A stretch of 64,000 nt of DNA from Gambelia wislizenii (Eukaryota; Chordata; Lepidosauria; Squamata; Crotaphytidae): positions 97,354,001 through 97,418,000 of the forward strand of contig JAUMIR010000004.1 of assembly GCA_030847615.1 (NCBI GenBank). Reading direction: 5' to 3'. Below the pieces are notes generated by a model that saw only the letters and a list, made by a program, of their open reading frames with translations, had not been told where the DNA came from and did no database searches. Positions 12,326 to 23,245 of this stretch are shown here, one piece after another (within the stretch, counting starts at the first letter, position 1; each line of letters opens with the position of its first letter). The translations under genes and the position numbers were made by a program.

Positions 12326-12618
12326 AAATTGGACTTCTTTGTGATGTTTATATCAGCCAGCATAATGTGCTAACTCATTTGTGGACCTAGCCAAAACCCC
12401 AAAAGTCATATTTGTCCCTCTTCCTCTCCTGCAATGCTGAAGCAGAAAGTGACCAGGTTTAAGCCTTTTATACACAGAATGCTGGAATCTTGCCTGGTTA
12501 GCACTTTTCTTATTTTAATGTGTGTTATTAAAATTAAGTAATTTGAGCTGCTAATGTATGTAAAATGGCTAAGTGACATTGTACAGAACAAATATCCTTT
12601 GAATATTTTGAATAAATA

Positions 12619-12837
12619 TAGTGGGCCCTCCGGATCCATGGGGGTTTGGTTCCGGGACCTCACACAGATGGCAAAAAATATGGATGGTTGTGCCCCATAT
12701 TAAATGGTGGTGACATGCATGCAGACGTGTCAGTGTGCCCACATGCATATTGCTGCCATTTTTTGTATGGGATGCAATGATCTGTGGGTAACTGAAACTG
12801 CGGATTAAGAACCTACAGATTGGGAGGGCCCACTATA
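12619..12837 (+). mobile_element. Tigger-like MITE, second subfamily
   Basis: Inverted ends TAGTGGGCCCTCC and GGAGGGCCCACTA are nearly perfect and flanked by TA at both sides. The interior differs from the neighbouring copy at 12085, so this is a distinct non-autonomous family with similar ends. Confidence 0.75.
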
Positions 12838-12906
12838 TAAGGTTGTATAAGGAAGTACGGGCTGTTATCACTTTCTCTGGATTTCCTGGGGAACTATGTA
12901 TTAGTG

Positions 12907-13203
12907 CAGTGACTCTTAACCTTTTATTTACCAGGGATCCCCCTTTAAATATTTTTTGTTGCCGCAGACCCCCAAACTCAAAATTTAAAATGCTGATAAA
13001 ATAATAATAATAATACAATTACACCATCCATTAAACCTTCCCTCAGAGGCACTAGAGTAAGAGGGAAGACTTGTTACTGCTTCTTCCTGCAAGTTTGCAG
13101 CTGCAGCAGATTATGGCCCAAACAGATTTCAAGCATTCACAGACCCCCTGTGAGGACAATGTAGCCCCCTGTGGGTCTGCAGACCACAGGTTAAGAACCA
13201 CTG
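12907..13203 (-). mobile_element. hAT-like MITE
   Basis: Ends are CAGTGACTCTTAACC and GGTTAAGAACCACTG. The flanking octamers TATTAGTG and CATTAGTA match at six of eight positions, as an aged 8-bp hAT target duplication would. It belongs to the same family as 14143-14529 and 59810-60181 and lies in opposite orientation to both. Confidence 0.78.
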
Positions 13204-13382
13204 CATTAGTAGATCTTAAAATAAAAATGTGACATATTATGATGATTTTCAGTACTTTAGAACTTATGAAAAAGAAAATAGTTGATTAAAAATGGGAATG
13301 GAGGAGGATATATTACAGGCATGTGATACATTGGATTTAACAGAAATATACAATCTGTTTTGGATTCTTCTAAATGAACATG

Positions 13383-13604
13383 GAGATTTTCACACTACAC
13401 TGTTATAGTGTTACTATTCCACTTTATTTGCTATGGCTGCCTCCTCTTGAATACCGGGATTTGCAGTTTAGGGAGGGGCATTTACAACTTTCAGCCAGAG
13501 AGCTCTTAGGCCTCACTAAACTACAAAGCCCAGAATTCCACAGCAGGACGCCAGAGCAGTTAAAGTGGAATAGTAACACTATAACAGGGTAGTGTGAAAA
13601 TCTC
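13383..13604. mobile_element. Fold-back MITE (GAGATTTTCACAC family)
   Basis: The ends GAGATTTTCACACTACACTG and its inverse are about 45 bp long, extending through ATAGTGTTACTATTCCACTTTA. The two halves of the interior also pair (CTCTTGAATACCGGGATTTG against CCCAGAATTCCACAG-type sequence). Flanking pentamers are ACATG and GTATG. The same family is at 46146-47443, and related members are at 33352, 39709 and 57865. Confidence 0.8.
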
Positions 13605-13722
13605 GTATGACACACCTTGAAGTGGATCTAAAAGAGGAATACAGTACTGTATACAAAATAAATAGGAAATTCGGTACCAAAATTCAGATAATCAGAGATC
13701 TGCTTTTATTTTCTGATACATA

Positions 13723-14061
13723 GGACTTTTTCAGATGGGTTTTTATAACGCTAGCAGGCTCGTCCCCATTGCGAGGCTGCTGCACTGCAGGGCGTCCCTT
13801 TCGGATGACGCTCTCCCCTGCTGATACTGTTGCGTAACCACGGGGATGCTGCAGCGTTATATTTGGAGGTTTTCTAATCACGATCAACTTTCGTTATTAG
13901 AAAACCGCCAAATAAAATGCTGCAGTGTCCCCACAGTTACGCAACAGTATCGGCAGAGGATCAGCAGGGGAGAGCGTCATCCAAAAGGGACGCCCTGCAG
14001 CGCAGCAGCCTAGCAACAGGGACAAGGCTGCTAGCGTTATAAAACCCCATCCGAAAAAGTC
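13723..14061. mobile_element. Near-complete palindromic fold-back element
   Basis: Two arms of about 165 bp are inverted copies of each other from the ends (GGACTTTTTCAGATGGG) almost to the centre near 13890. Landmarks repeated in both arms include TATAACGCTAGCAG, CTGCAGGGCGTCCC, GACGCTCTCCCCTGCTGAT and ACTGTTGCGTAAC. The right arm has about 11 extra bases near 13955. ATA flanks both ends, possibly a 3-bp target duplication. ORFs read from both arms are mirror images, not genes. I cannot assign a superfamily. Confidence 0.82.
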
Positions 14062-14142
14062 CATAGTGTTAAAACCTAAATACAGGTATTACTTAAAAAC
14101 AAAAAAAGTTAGGCTTCATATTTCAAAAACCACAGTCTAGAG

Positions 14143-14529
14143 CAGTGGTTCTTAATCTGTGGTCCGCAGACCTCCAGGCAGCTGTGATGTCTACACAGGG
14201 GATCTGCAAAGGCTCAGCCCACTTCCTTCCCACAGCAGAGCGGCCACATGATAGGAGCCAAGGCAAAAGTTGGCTGGCTGGCCAGTTGGCTAGGCCTGCA
14301 TGTTGCTATTCAATCCACTTCAGCTGCAAACTAGCCAGAAGCAGGAGGGGGGCACCTCTAAGGGAAGGTTTAATGGATGGTGTAATTGTTAATGGTTCAG
14401 TCTTCAACTACTACATCAACAACTATTATTGTAGTTGTTGTTTAAAATCTTGAGTTAAGCCTTGTGGGTTCATGGCAACAAAAGATATGTAATGGGGGTC
14501 CTTACTAAAGAAAAAGTTAAGAGCCACTG
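14143..14529 (+). mobile_element. hAT-like MITE with perfect 8-bp target duplication
   Basis: Ends are CAGTGGTTCTTAATC and GTTAAGAGCCACTG. The octamer GTCTAGAG occurs immediately before (14135-14142) and immediately after (14530-14537). An 8-bp duplication with CAG-starting ends is diagnostic of hAT. The interior contains a gene-free sequence also seen in the 59.8 kb copy. Confidence 0.9.
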
Positions 14530-17451
14530 GTCTAGAGTCCTTGAAAGCACAGAAGTAATCTAAGCAAACTGCACACAGTGATACTGAAAGAGACAGACAT
14601 TTCAATATACTATAACAGGACATGGGTGTGTGGCTGTGAAAGTGGAAAATGTGTATTTAGTAAGGTATTTAACATTTATTTATTTTGTGCCAGCAGTGTA
14701 CATGGTGCTTTATGTGAGCAGCTTACAATCATCAATTTAACAATTCCCTGTCCTCAGGCTTACATGCAAAAAGACAGGACCCACACGCACAAAAAAAGCG
14801 ATGGCAGTGTGGAGGTGATTAAGTCCAGCAGTTGCTGTTCTCTCCCTCTGAGGCCACAGCTGTGGCAGTTGGATTGGAGGGAGGGCTTTTCATCAACTGC
14901 TGGGCCTAGGCACAACGGAGCTGTGCCTGTCTGTTTTCCTCTCCCTCTAGAGGCCACTGCAACAATCTGAGAGTATTTATCAAAAACCAGGAAAAAAAGC
15001 CAGTTACTAGTGCTTAGACCTGAAAATAAAGATATGCAAGAATATGAACTCTTGGGCAAAGCTCAGAATCTAGCAGGATTTCCAGGGATTAGGCTTACAT
15101 TTCCTGCATAGCACTTTGCCCCTCCTTTTTGTTGTCAAAACTAGACTAAGTTATGCAAAATAATCATATGCATTTTTTTTTTGGATTTACAGCATTAAGC
15201 ACCAGGTCTCTACTGGGGTTCTTAATCTGCCTAATTTGTATAGAAGCAGGTTTGGATCTATTGAAGGCTTTTGACTTGCACAGGCAAGTTCTTGCTGCTG
15301 CAGCCTCAGTAAACACCAATCCGGAGGCTCCCCCAGTCCTTGTGACCAGCATGTTGGGAGGACAGAGGGCAGCCCTAGAATTCAGCTTGCAGTTCACAGG
15401 AGTCAAGTAATACAATTTTCTATCTACTGTAATTTTAATGTTTAATTTATTCTTGGAAAAATAGCTGTACTTTTTCATCCTTCCTCAGGTCCTCACTAAT
15501 GAACAAGATGTAAAAGGTGACTATAGAATCTTTAAGACTGTGGACCTCTGTGTCTTGAGGGCAAATTTAAAAGGTATACTGTTGGGACATTCCTTGCTTG
15601 TCTAAGTGTGACTATTCACCTACCAATTAACAGGTTCGCTCAATCTCTCTCTCTCTCCCCATCTCTTTCTTTTTTGCCTCAGACTTGGGACTAAATGCAA
15701 TGTTATTCCCAACTACAGTAGACTCATTGAAATTAGTGGGACTTCACATAAGTTGTGACTAATAATTGCCACTCATTTCAGGGGCTCATCTGTACTCGGA
15801 ATTAACATAGGGTTTAACCCATAGTTGTTTTAAGATCTGTTTGAAACATTTTGGTGCAAAAATATGTTTCAGCATTATAGGAAAAGAAGAGAGACAAATA
15901 TGATTCCCAGGCTTTTTACAGATCCACAAATGAACTAGCACATTATGCTGGCTGATATTAACACCACTTCTGTACTCAATTAAATCGGCGGGGAGAGAGA
16001 AGACAGGGTGGGATGTTGCCCTTCCCAGTAGACTCATGCAAAAGCAAACTGCTGTAGCCTCTCCTAGTTTGTATGTTCTTCCTCATTAATATTTTTGCCA
16101 TCTTGACAACACTCCAATGTTGTTTGGCCACACGCATCACAGTTTTAATCTGTGAAACATTGGTGAGTATGTTGACATACCCATCAGCAGCTCCTGATGG
16201 AAACAAATACATTTCTCCAAAGCTATTCCTAGTCAAGTTATGTGCAACAACTTGAAGTTCCAGGCAGAGATATTCCACTCCCATCAAAATATGACTTTAA
16301 CAGATTCAGTGGGACCACAATGAACACTATACATCTTCAACCACATTGAACAAGAAAGGAGAAGTCTGCTTCCATACATAAATTTACTGGGTCAAGATTA
16401 GTATCTATATATTTACCTGTTTTCTCTAGCTCAGAATCTAGGAAAGTTATTTTTCTGGACTACAGGGCCTAGAAGCCAGAGGTTGGAAGAGTTATTTTTC
16501 AGACTACAACTCTGAAAAACAGGTAGTAGTAATCCAAAATAGGATTAGCAGAATTCTCCAACCTCTAGGGCCATTGGCTATTTTCCAAACTCTGGGCTAG
16601 CCTTTCACAGGTGCCAGACACACAACCCATATCCATGACTCACTGACTGCTATAGCAGACTTTGATCAATAATTAAAATACAAAACCAAATTACGGTGGC
16701 AGCAGTATGACCAACCATCTTTACATTTTCTTAAATTTCTAAAAGATTAGCTACTTCTTGCTCAGACACATGTTGCTTAGCAGATATCTGATAGATCAAA
16801 TAGATGCACACTTCTGGAGGGAAGTTATATCTGAACTTGAACATCTCAGAAATGGGCACTTGGTCCAACTGCCTACTAGGAATATTAACAATACATAATA
16901 CAAAATTTAAAACTTCCTTTTTCTTAGCTGGATGTTCAGTCCCATCAACTTGCTCATTCAGATCTTCTTTAACAAAAATAAGAAAACTTTGAATAGTGTT
17001 CCCTTTATAAACAGGATTTATCTAATGTCCCTAAGGTGCTGCCTCTTAGAAGAGTCCTCTCCAGTTTTTCCATTTTAAAAAGAAATGAATATTATTATTA
17101 GATTATCCATAAACATATTTAAGTTATAAAACTCAAGTTTTATAAAAACAGGGCACAGAGCCTTTTTTGTCTTCTGATCCTTAGAACCAACATTCAAGAG
17201 GAGCGGTAAGCCATCACATTTACAGGTGCGCTAAACCACTGACTTTACTGCAAACACAGAGTTGCTTTGAACCACTGCCAGCACAAAGGATAAAGAAGTT
17301 AAATATAGCAGTAAGGCAGACATTTCAGCAAATAGCAAACCTCACATTTTAGAAGGTATGTCTAAAATTAAGATAATCATAACCACTTGTAGAGTTTCTA
17401 CAATGAAAATCCACAGTTTACAAATTATTAGAAGAATAAACTTGCATTTAT

Positions 17452-17452
<1 letters not shown>

Positions 17453-17491
<39 letters not shown>

Positions 17492-17501
17492 CAGATAGAT
17501 A
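17453..17501. repeat. (GATA)n microsatellite
   Basis: About eleven TAGA/GATA units with a single ACAG interruption. GATA repeats are common in squamate genomes. Confidence 0.95.
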
Positions 17502-18760
17502 TGCTTTCCTTTCAGAGATAAACACAATGAAAACCAGCACAGCAGATTGTAAGAAAGATGCCCATCATGGCTACTGTGGTGTGTGTGTGGTGTGTTCTGC
17601 TATGTTTGATAAAATCAGGAGAACTGCTGCTTTTTTCCTTAAGTATCTAATGCTTTATTCCAGAAATCAGACCGAAGTAGCAGTGATGTACAAAAAAAAA
17701 AAAAAAGCCAGACATTTCCTCAAAGTATTCTAATTTTTCAAGTAAAGAGCAAAAAATGTCCTAGATATCAATTTTTGTTCTGATAAAATAAATAAGCAAA
17801 AAACAAGAACAAAAAAGTAATTATTACATTGTGTAGCTATTTTAGAGGCAGAAAAATTGTCCTTCCTGCAAACAGAAGTCCTTCTGCAAATAAAGAAAAC
17901 CCTTCCAATAGTATGAAATGCACCTTTCAGTATTCCAGGCTGGAACATGAGAAGCATACACGTTCATCTCTTCATGATAAATAATAATTTGATCATGCAT
18001 CCTAGCAATATTACAGAAGAAATGCTACAACATTGATTGCACAAATTCAGTGTTATTTTAGAGAAAGAGAAATTACTACTTCATTATCAGGGCCAAAGAG
18101 AAAAAGTAGAAAATTATCAAAAATGAAATAATATTAATATTATGCAACAATCAACAAAATAAAAAGAAACTTACAATGGTGATAGGATGAACATATAGTT
18201 CGATATAGGAATTTCATTGTTAATTTTTATATGTTTATAGGTATATATTTGTATCTTTTCAATAGCTTCCAGCTTTTCAGTGCATGTTTAAAGAATACAC
18301 TTTGTAATACAGATGACTTGGCCATCACTCCTTTCTGCTGCCATTTGCAAACATGACATGTTATACCACTCTCTGTTTCTTGTCTTTTAACCTTTCAATG
18401 ACCCGTGAAAAAATGCATTCTCTTCACTGCCATAATTGCCAAGCACTGCAAAGGTTTTGCAAAAGATCTTCTGAAAAATACAACAGCAAAGAGATGTGTG
18501 CATATGCTTACTGGCCCCTTCAAAACCTTAAGTATTTATTATGAGTGGCAATTTCCCTTGTTTACATGTTTACATGTTTATTCATGTATTTGCCAAATAT
18601 ATCATACTCTACTATGTGCCTTTGAAGCATCTGGACTTAAAAATCATTTAAGTGCCCATAAAGTTACACATTGCAATTGTGCAACAGGGTTTCAGCCATG
18701 CTTATTTAGCAGTGATCTGCATATAATGACCTACAGTGGTATCCAGTATGTGTGTACATA

Positions 18761-18950
18761 TATCCCTTCAAGTCACCTGTCGACTTATGGCGACCCCATG
18801 AATTTTATTGGGTTTTTTTGGACAAGGAATACTCAGAGGTGGTTTTGCCAGTTCCTTCCTCTGAAATATAGGCTTAGGGTATTAACCAGGCCTGATCCTG
18901 CTTAGCTTCCAGGATCAGACAGGATCTGGTACCTTTAGGGCATTTAAGCC
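18761..18950 (-). repeat. SINE with 5S rRNA-derived head (second copy)
   Basis: On the minus strand it opens with a 5S-like stretch: CTGATCCTGGAAGCTAAGC, then GGCCTGGTTAATAC. It then lacks the 3' part of 5S (the TTGGATGGG segment kept in the 1761 copy) and continues into the shared body TATTTCAGAGGAAGGAAC. Its 3' end, GGGGTCGCCATAAGTCGACA followed by GGTGACTTGAAGG, resembles the end of BovB, which suggests BovB supplied its reverse transcription. Confidence 0.85.
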
Positions 18951-19019
18951 CTGGTGGTATCCAGTATGGGGACTGTGTAGTGCAAGCAGAATGTAAGTCT
19001 GCTGGTGTTATTTATACTA

Positions 19020-19250
19020 TAGTTGTCCCTTCATATTAGCTGGGATTTGGTTCCAGGATCCCTGTGGATACCAAAATCCATGAATACTCAAGTCCCATTA
19101 TATGCAATGGCATAGCAAAATGGTGTCAATTATATAAGATGGCAAAATCAAGGTTTGCTTTTTTGATTATTATTTTTTTAAGAATATTTTCAAGCCGTGA
19201 ATACTTACATCCGTGGATACCATATCCATAGATATGGAGGGACAACTCTA
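19020..19250 (+). mobile_element. Tigger-like MITE
   Basis: Ends TAGTTGTCCCTTCATATT and GGAGGGACAACTCTA are flanked by TA. The body matches the copies at 12085 and 34277. It lies about 200 bp downstream, in the minus sense, of FAF1 exon 2. Confidence 0.8.
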
Positions 19251-19447
19251 TATTGCAGTGAGGTAATATCTTGGACACTATTTACAAAGACAAGCAAATG
19301 TATGCTTTTGTGTAGGGAAGCTGAATAACCATGACTTATTGTCATTCATAGTTCTGATTGGCAAGGTTATTCCCCCCCATTGTTTTTCAGGTTCAGGTTC
19401 AGGTTCTCTTCTGTATTCCCAGTTACATATAAAAAATAAATACTTAC

Positions 19448-19516
19448 CACTAAATCCCAGTTATTTTGCTCAAGTAGGGTAATAGCTTCATCAATATTTT
19501 CTATACCAGTACATGC
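19448..19516 (-). CDS. FAF1: FAF1 coding exon 2 (69 nt, UBA domain core)
   Basis: On the minus strand a pyrimidine-rich tract ending TTTTAAAG precedes the exon, and the donor GTAAGT follows codon 23. It encodes ACTGIENIDEAITLLEQNN followed by WDLV, identical in pattern to the vertebrate FAF1 UBA helices. Both boundaries are phase 0, so exon 1 (ending ADFQ) and exon 3 (starting AAIN) join in frame. The surrounding open frame to 19367 reads into the intron and should not be annotated as protein. The UBA domain binds ubiquitylated cargo delivered to p97/VCP. Confidence 0.97.
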
Positions 19517-21049
19517 CTTTAAAAGAGAGAGAAATGTATGGGTGAGGAAGTTCCCCAACAAATATTCTTTCAAATTTAATATACAGTGTAGCTGCTTATA
19601 GTTTGGAAATGTTCCCTTTATATCTGGAGTCTAAACAATAAACTGTGTCACACAACTAGATTATAGTGTATACCTTCAAGACATTTAGGCTGTTGTGAAC
19701 AGGAAGGGAATAATGAGCAAACCTGCTACTCCCCTTGTTAATCAAACGGTAAATTTTAAGTTCGCAAGGCTGATCTAATATGTCTAATGGTTATTAAGCA
19801 TTTACACAGCATTTCTCATATGCAAAGCATTTTACATTTTAGTCATTAATCGAGACGACGATATTTCAGAAGAAATCACTGCATATTTTACAGGCGAGAA
19901 GTATGGAATACTTTCAGGACAAGGTTGCTCAACACATCCCTGGTGGTTTTGTCTACACATGTAGTCTCAGTTCTGAGATATGACCAACCCAACACACCAA
20001 GCATACCTGTAGGACACCTTAATTTCTGACTACCACAGGTAAGTATTCTTCCTTCACAAAAGGATAGCACAGAAAGTTTTTAAAAGGTTAGCATTAGAAC
20101 AGGCTGGGCCTGTGAAAAGTCCCCATTTGAATTCTTAGCATATCCAACTAAAAGGATATGCCATGCTTATTTATTATCAAACAACTTCCTGCACTAAAGC
20201 ATTCAAGGTAAGTAACAAAAAAATTAAAAACAATTATCAATAATCTTTTTTTTAAAAAGCACCAGAAACAGAGCTGGAAAAGCCACCTTACTAGAGACTG
20301 TGAAGTTTGTTGTCATGCAAAAAAAAAAAAAAAAAAAAAAGACAACACTGGATTTAACCAATAATCTTACAATAGATCAAATTCGACAAACTAGACACAA
20401 AGTTAACATGCACAGTTTTTAGAACTGCAAATAGCATTTGTGGGGAGGGGGCACAAATCATTATTGGGACTGCAGCAGATGTGGAGGAGGAATTTCCTTC
20501 CCTGCTATAATCCTCAGCAGCTGGTTATTTGCTTTCTGAGAAAGGCTTGCACTCATCACCAACACCACCACAACAACAGGCAGGTTAAATACAAAAGCAT
20601 ACATAGCGGCTCATCTAATTTAGTCTTCAATATAAATGTCAAAAGAGTCACATTTGTAAGTGTGTTGTTGAAAACATAGCATTGAATGTTCCTGCCATAG
20701 GAAAGAAGGGAGAAGACAAATTTTGCAAATTCTCTCCTTCCAAAGGGATGATTGTTCATTCTGAAAACCCACTGCTGGATCAAGTATCTTCTAAAAGTAG
20801 AAGACATCTTTAGCTAAATGAGGAACAAAGGCTATATTAATGTGATACAGCTGCAAATTAATATTATTTTAAATTTTTCAATCCTACCTTTCTAAAACTT
20901 TTCAAAAATATCAAGGCACAAAATAAAATTAAGTAAAAGTTTGCTTTTTTAAAACAGAAGAATAATTTTCACAGAAAACCTATTCAGTAGCTAATGAGAG
21001 ATAATGACACCTCTTTTGCAACTCACCTAAGGCACCTCCAAATGCAGCC

Positions 21050-21125
21050 TTCTACATTAGACTAGATGGCTAAGGGGGTTGGACTGGATGGCCTTTGTGT
21101 CTTCCAACTCTATGTTTCTATATTC
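21050..21125 (+). mobile_element. CR1 LINE 3' tail
   Basis: GGGGGTTGGACTGGATGGCC, then TCTTCCAACTCTATG and an ATTCT-type end are the classic CR1 terminus; only about 75 bp is present. Confidence 0.8.
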
Positions 21126-21939
21126 TTATGCCACACCACCCTTAATATCACATACCTGTTGGCTATATAAGCAATGAATAAATAAATAATCTTATAGAGA
21201 CAAAAAGTAAAACTACACTGAGTGCAATGCAATGCATTATGTCCACTGGTTCTCACTCCAAAGCAAGTGTACATACGGTTGTGGAATAAATACCACTGCC
21301 CTTCTTCCATTTGTAATGTTGTTATTTTTTTTAAAAAAAAATCTTTCCAGTGACCATTTCTACTGTGCCATTAACTCTCAAACAACAAGCCAGTGATCAG
21401 TGTGAATAAATTTTAAAAGGTATAGCTGTAGGATTTTTTTTAATGAAACAACTGGTTTGAATAGATTTTTAAGCCTGCCTTCTGAATAACAGACACACTA
21501 ATTCAAAGCAATTCTGCTTCTTTATAAAACACTTTTACCCTTGCTGTTACAAAGGAGGCATGCATATGGAGAGCATCAGTTCAGCGTGGTCTTTGGTTTT
21601 TATTTAATCAGCTTCTGTTTCTTCTTATTTCTAATGGAAAAGTTGCAGTTGGTAGTTATGAGAATTCCACTGCAAACAGGAGTATAAATACTGAGCATGA
21701 ACAGCAACCTTAAATATGGTTTCATGAAGATTTGCTGATAATGAAGAGTAACTGAAGAGTAATGAACATCTGTTTCTTTGGCTTCAAGTGGCGTGCTGGA
21801 TACTTTACAAAAGAAATATAAGTTGTTGCAACAAATATTTTTTAAATATAATAACATTACATTACAAATAGAAGAGGGGCAGATGGTGGTGGGGAAATAC
21901 AGCAGTGATATTTAAGCCAAAACCCAACATACCAGGTCT

Positions 21940-22813
21940 ATCTATTAAATAACGAAACTGATACAATAACCCATCTTTATTTATATGTATTACAATTCTA
22001 ATGCTTATCTCCTTAAATATACTTCCGATTCACACTCACACATTGATGCAGTCTTGTTTTCCACTGGTTGAAGGCGTGGATCAGATCAGTTTCTGTCAGC
22101 TGTGTCAACACATCTGCCGTTTTCTTCTTTACTATATCAATTGACTCAAAACCTGTTCCTTTAAGCACCAATTTCACTTTAGGGAAAAGAAAAAAGCCGC
22201 ATGGTGCCAAATCTGGCAAAGATGGAGGATGTTCAAGTGCAGTAAAGTGCTGTCTTGATGAAGAATGAAATCATTTTTCTACAATTGTGGCCTTTTTTTC
22301 TGACTCTTTTTCTCAACTGTGTCAAAACTTCCTTATAATAATGCTGGTTCACTGTTCTGCCTTCTAGAAACCATTCTGCCAAAATTACACCCTTGATGTA
22401 AAACACAACAACGAGCATAGCTTTGAATGTGGACTTGCTTTGACATGCTTTTTTCATTCTTGGTGACGATAGTGTTTTCCAGTGCATTGACAGTCATTAT
22501 GTCTCAGGATCATACTGGAAGATCCAGGTTTCATCACAAGTGATGATTTTTTGAAAAAGGTTTGGGTCCGCCTCAAGTTGCTGCAGAGTGTCACATTGCT
22601 CAACTTTTAAACTTAACATTTTTCGGCCACACAACAGACAACAGAGCTGCTTTAAATGACAACTGACAATTAACTGAATGGCTGAGAGTGTTGATGTTTG
22701 CCATGCAGGTTCAGACATGTTCAAGATCACCACTCATGCACTCACAATCAGTTCTCCCTGATTTGTCTGAAAGGTAGAAACAGAGTCTCATTATTTAATA
22801 GACAGACCTTGTA
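21940..22813 (-). mobile_element. mariner element, internally deleted, dead transposase
   Basis: Inverted ends CCAGGTCTATCTATTAAATA (left) and the complementary TATTTAATAGACAGACCTTG (right) are flanked by TA at 21940-21941 and 22812-22813. Minus-strand fragments in three frames match mariner transposase: FQKIITCDETWIFQYDPET (22497-22733), SSPRMKKACQSKSTFKAML and GRTVNQHYYKEVLTQLRKRV (22233-22487), and PDLAPCGFFLFPKVKLVLKG (22013-22219). The first catalytic Asp (CDETW) is present. The second, expected where the sequence reads VVFYIKGV, is Tyr (codon 22398-22400). Sequence between the second and third fragments is missing, and at about 870 bp the element is shorter than the usual 1.3 kb. Confidence 0.92.
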
Positions 22814-22858
22814 CACGTAGCTGGGAATATCCTTGTTTTCCAACCAAATGAACTAGGG

Positions 22859-22965
22859 CAGGGGTGGGGAACATTTGGCCCTCCAGCTTTGGCCTAAACA
22901 TCCCACAAGCCCTTATGATTGGCTATTCTGAATGGGGCTGACAGGAGGGCCAAAGGTCACACATA
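22859..22965. mobile_element. Short fold-back MITE
   Basis: It starts CAGGGGTGGGGAACATTTGG and contains GGCCCTCCAGCTTTGGCC with its partial inverse GGAGGGCCAAAGG. Sequences of this type are widespread in squamates as hAT-like non-autonomous elements; the 3' end here is eroded. Confidence 0.5.
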
Positions 22966-23084
22966 CACATAACAAAGTGGAAGCATATAATATGCAACAC
23001 CCACCATCTTTTAAGAAGGAAAAAGAGATTTTGTAAAAACTATCAATGTATATGCAGACACACATTCAATTTCAATAGCGACAG

Positions 23085-23189
23085 CATTGATATTTATATA
23101 CTGCTTATCAGTGCCAAAGCACCCCCTAAGTGGGTTGAATTGTATATGATGTATTGTGATGTTGTACCCAGGTGGGTAATAAATAACTC

Positions 23190-23227
<38 letters not shown>

Positions 23228-23240
23228 TACTATTACTATG
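23085..23240 (+). repeat. LINE/SINE 3' end with (ATT)n tail
   Basis: The sequence TTTATATACTGCTTATCAG, then GTTGTACCCAGGTGGG and AATAAATAACTCAG leads into a 50-bp ATT array (23189-23240). This has the form of an L2-type retroposon tail with an expanded terminal repeat. Confidence 0.55.
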
Positions 23241-23245
23241 ATTAT

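Larger units (their letters stand above)
3632..19447 (-). other. FAF1: FAF1 intron 2 (15.8 kb)
   Basis: The intron is bounded by the exon 2 donor (GTAAGT, read on the minus strand from 19447) and the exon 3 acceptor (ending at 3632). The interior is AT-rich and holds a truncated BovB, an L2 fragment, several MITEs, microsatellites and a minus-strand 5S SINE, all listed separately. I recognise no gene or repeat family in 4440-5600, 6730-8050, 9490-10230, 10690-12080, 14540-17450 (which includes a MITE-like inverted repeat near 16440-16600) or 17510-18755. Confidence 0.85.

Noticed and set aside
13684..14140. Two similar small proteins encoded on opposite strands (minus 13684-13887, plus 13925-14140)
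   Set aside because: They are mirror-image readings of the two arms of the palindromic fold-back element, not a gene pair.
18405..18905. Plus-strand 166-codon frame
   Set aside because: Its C-terminal third runs through the minus-strand 5S SINE, the remainder has no recognisable domain, and it lies in FAF1 intron 2.
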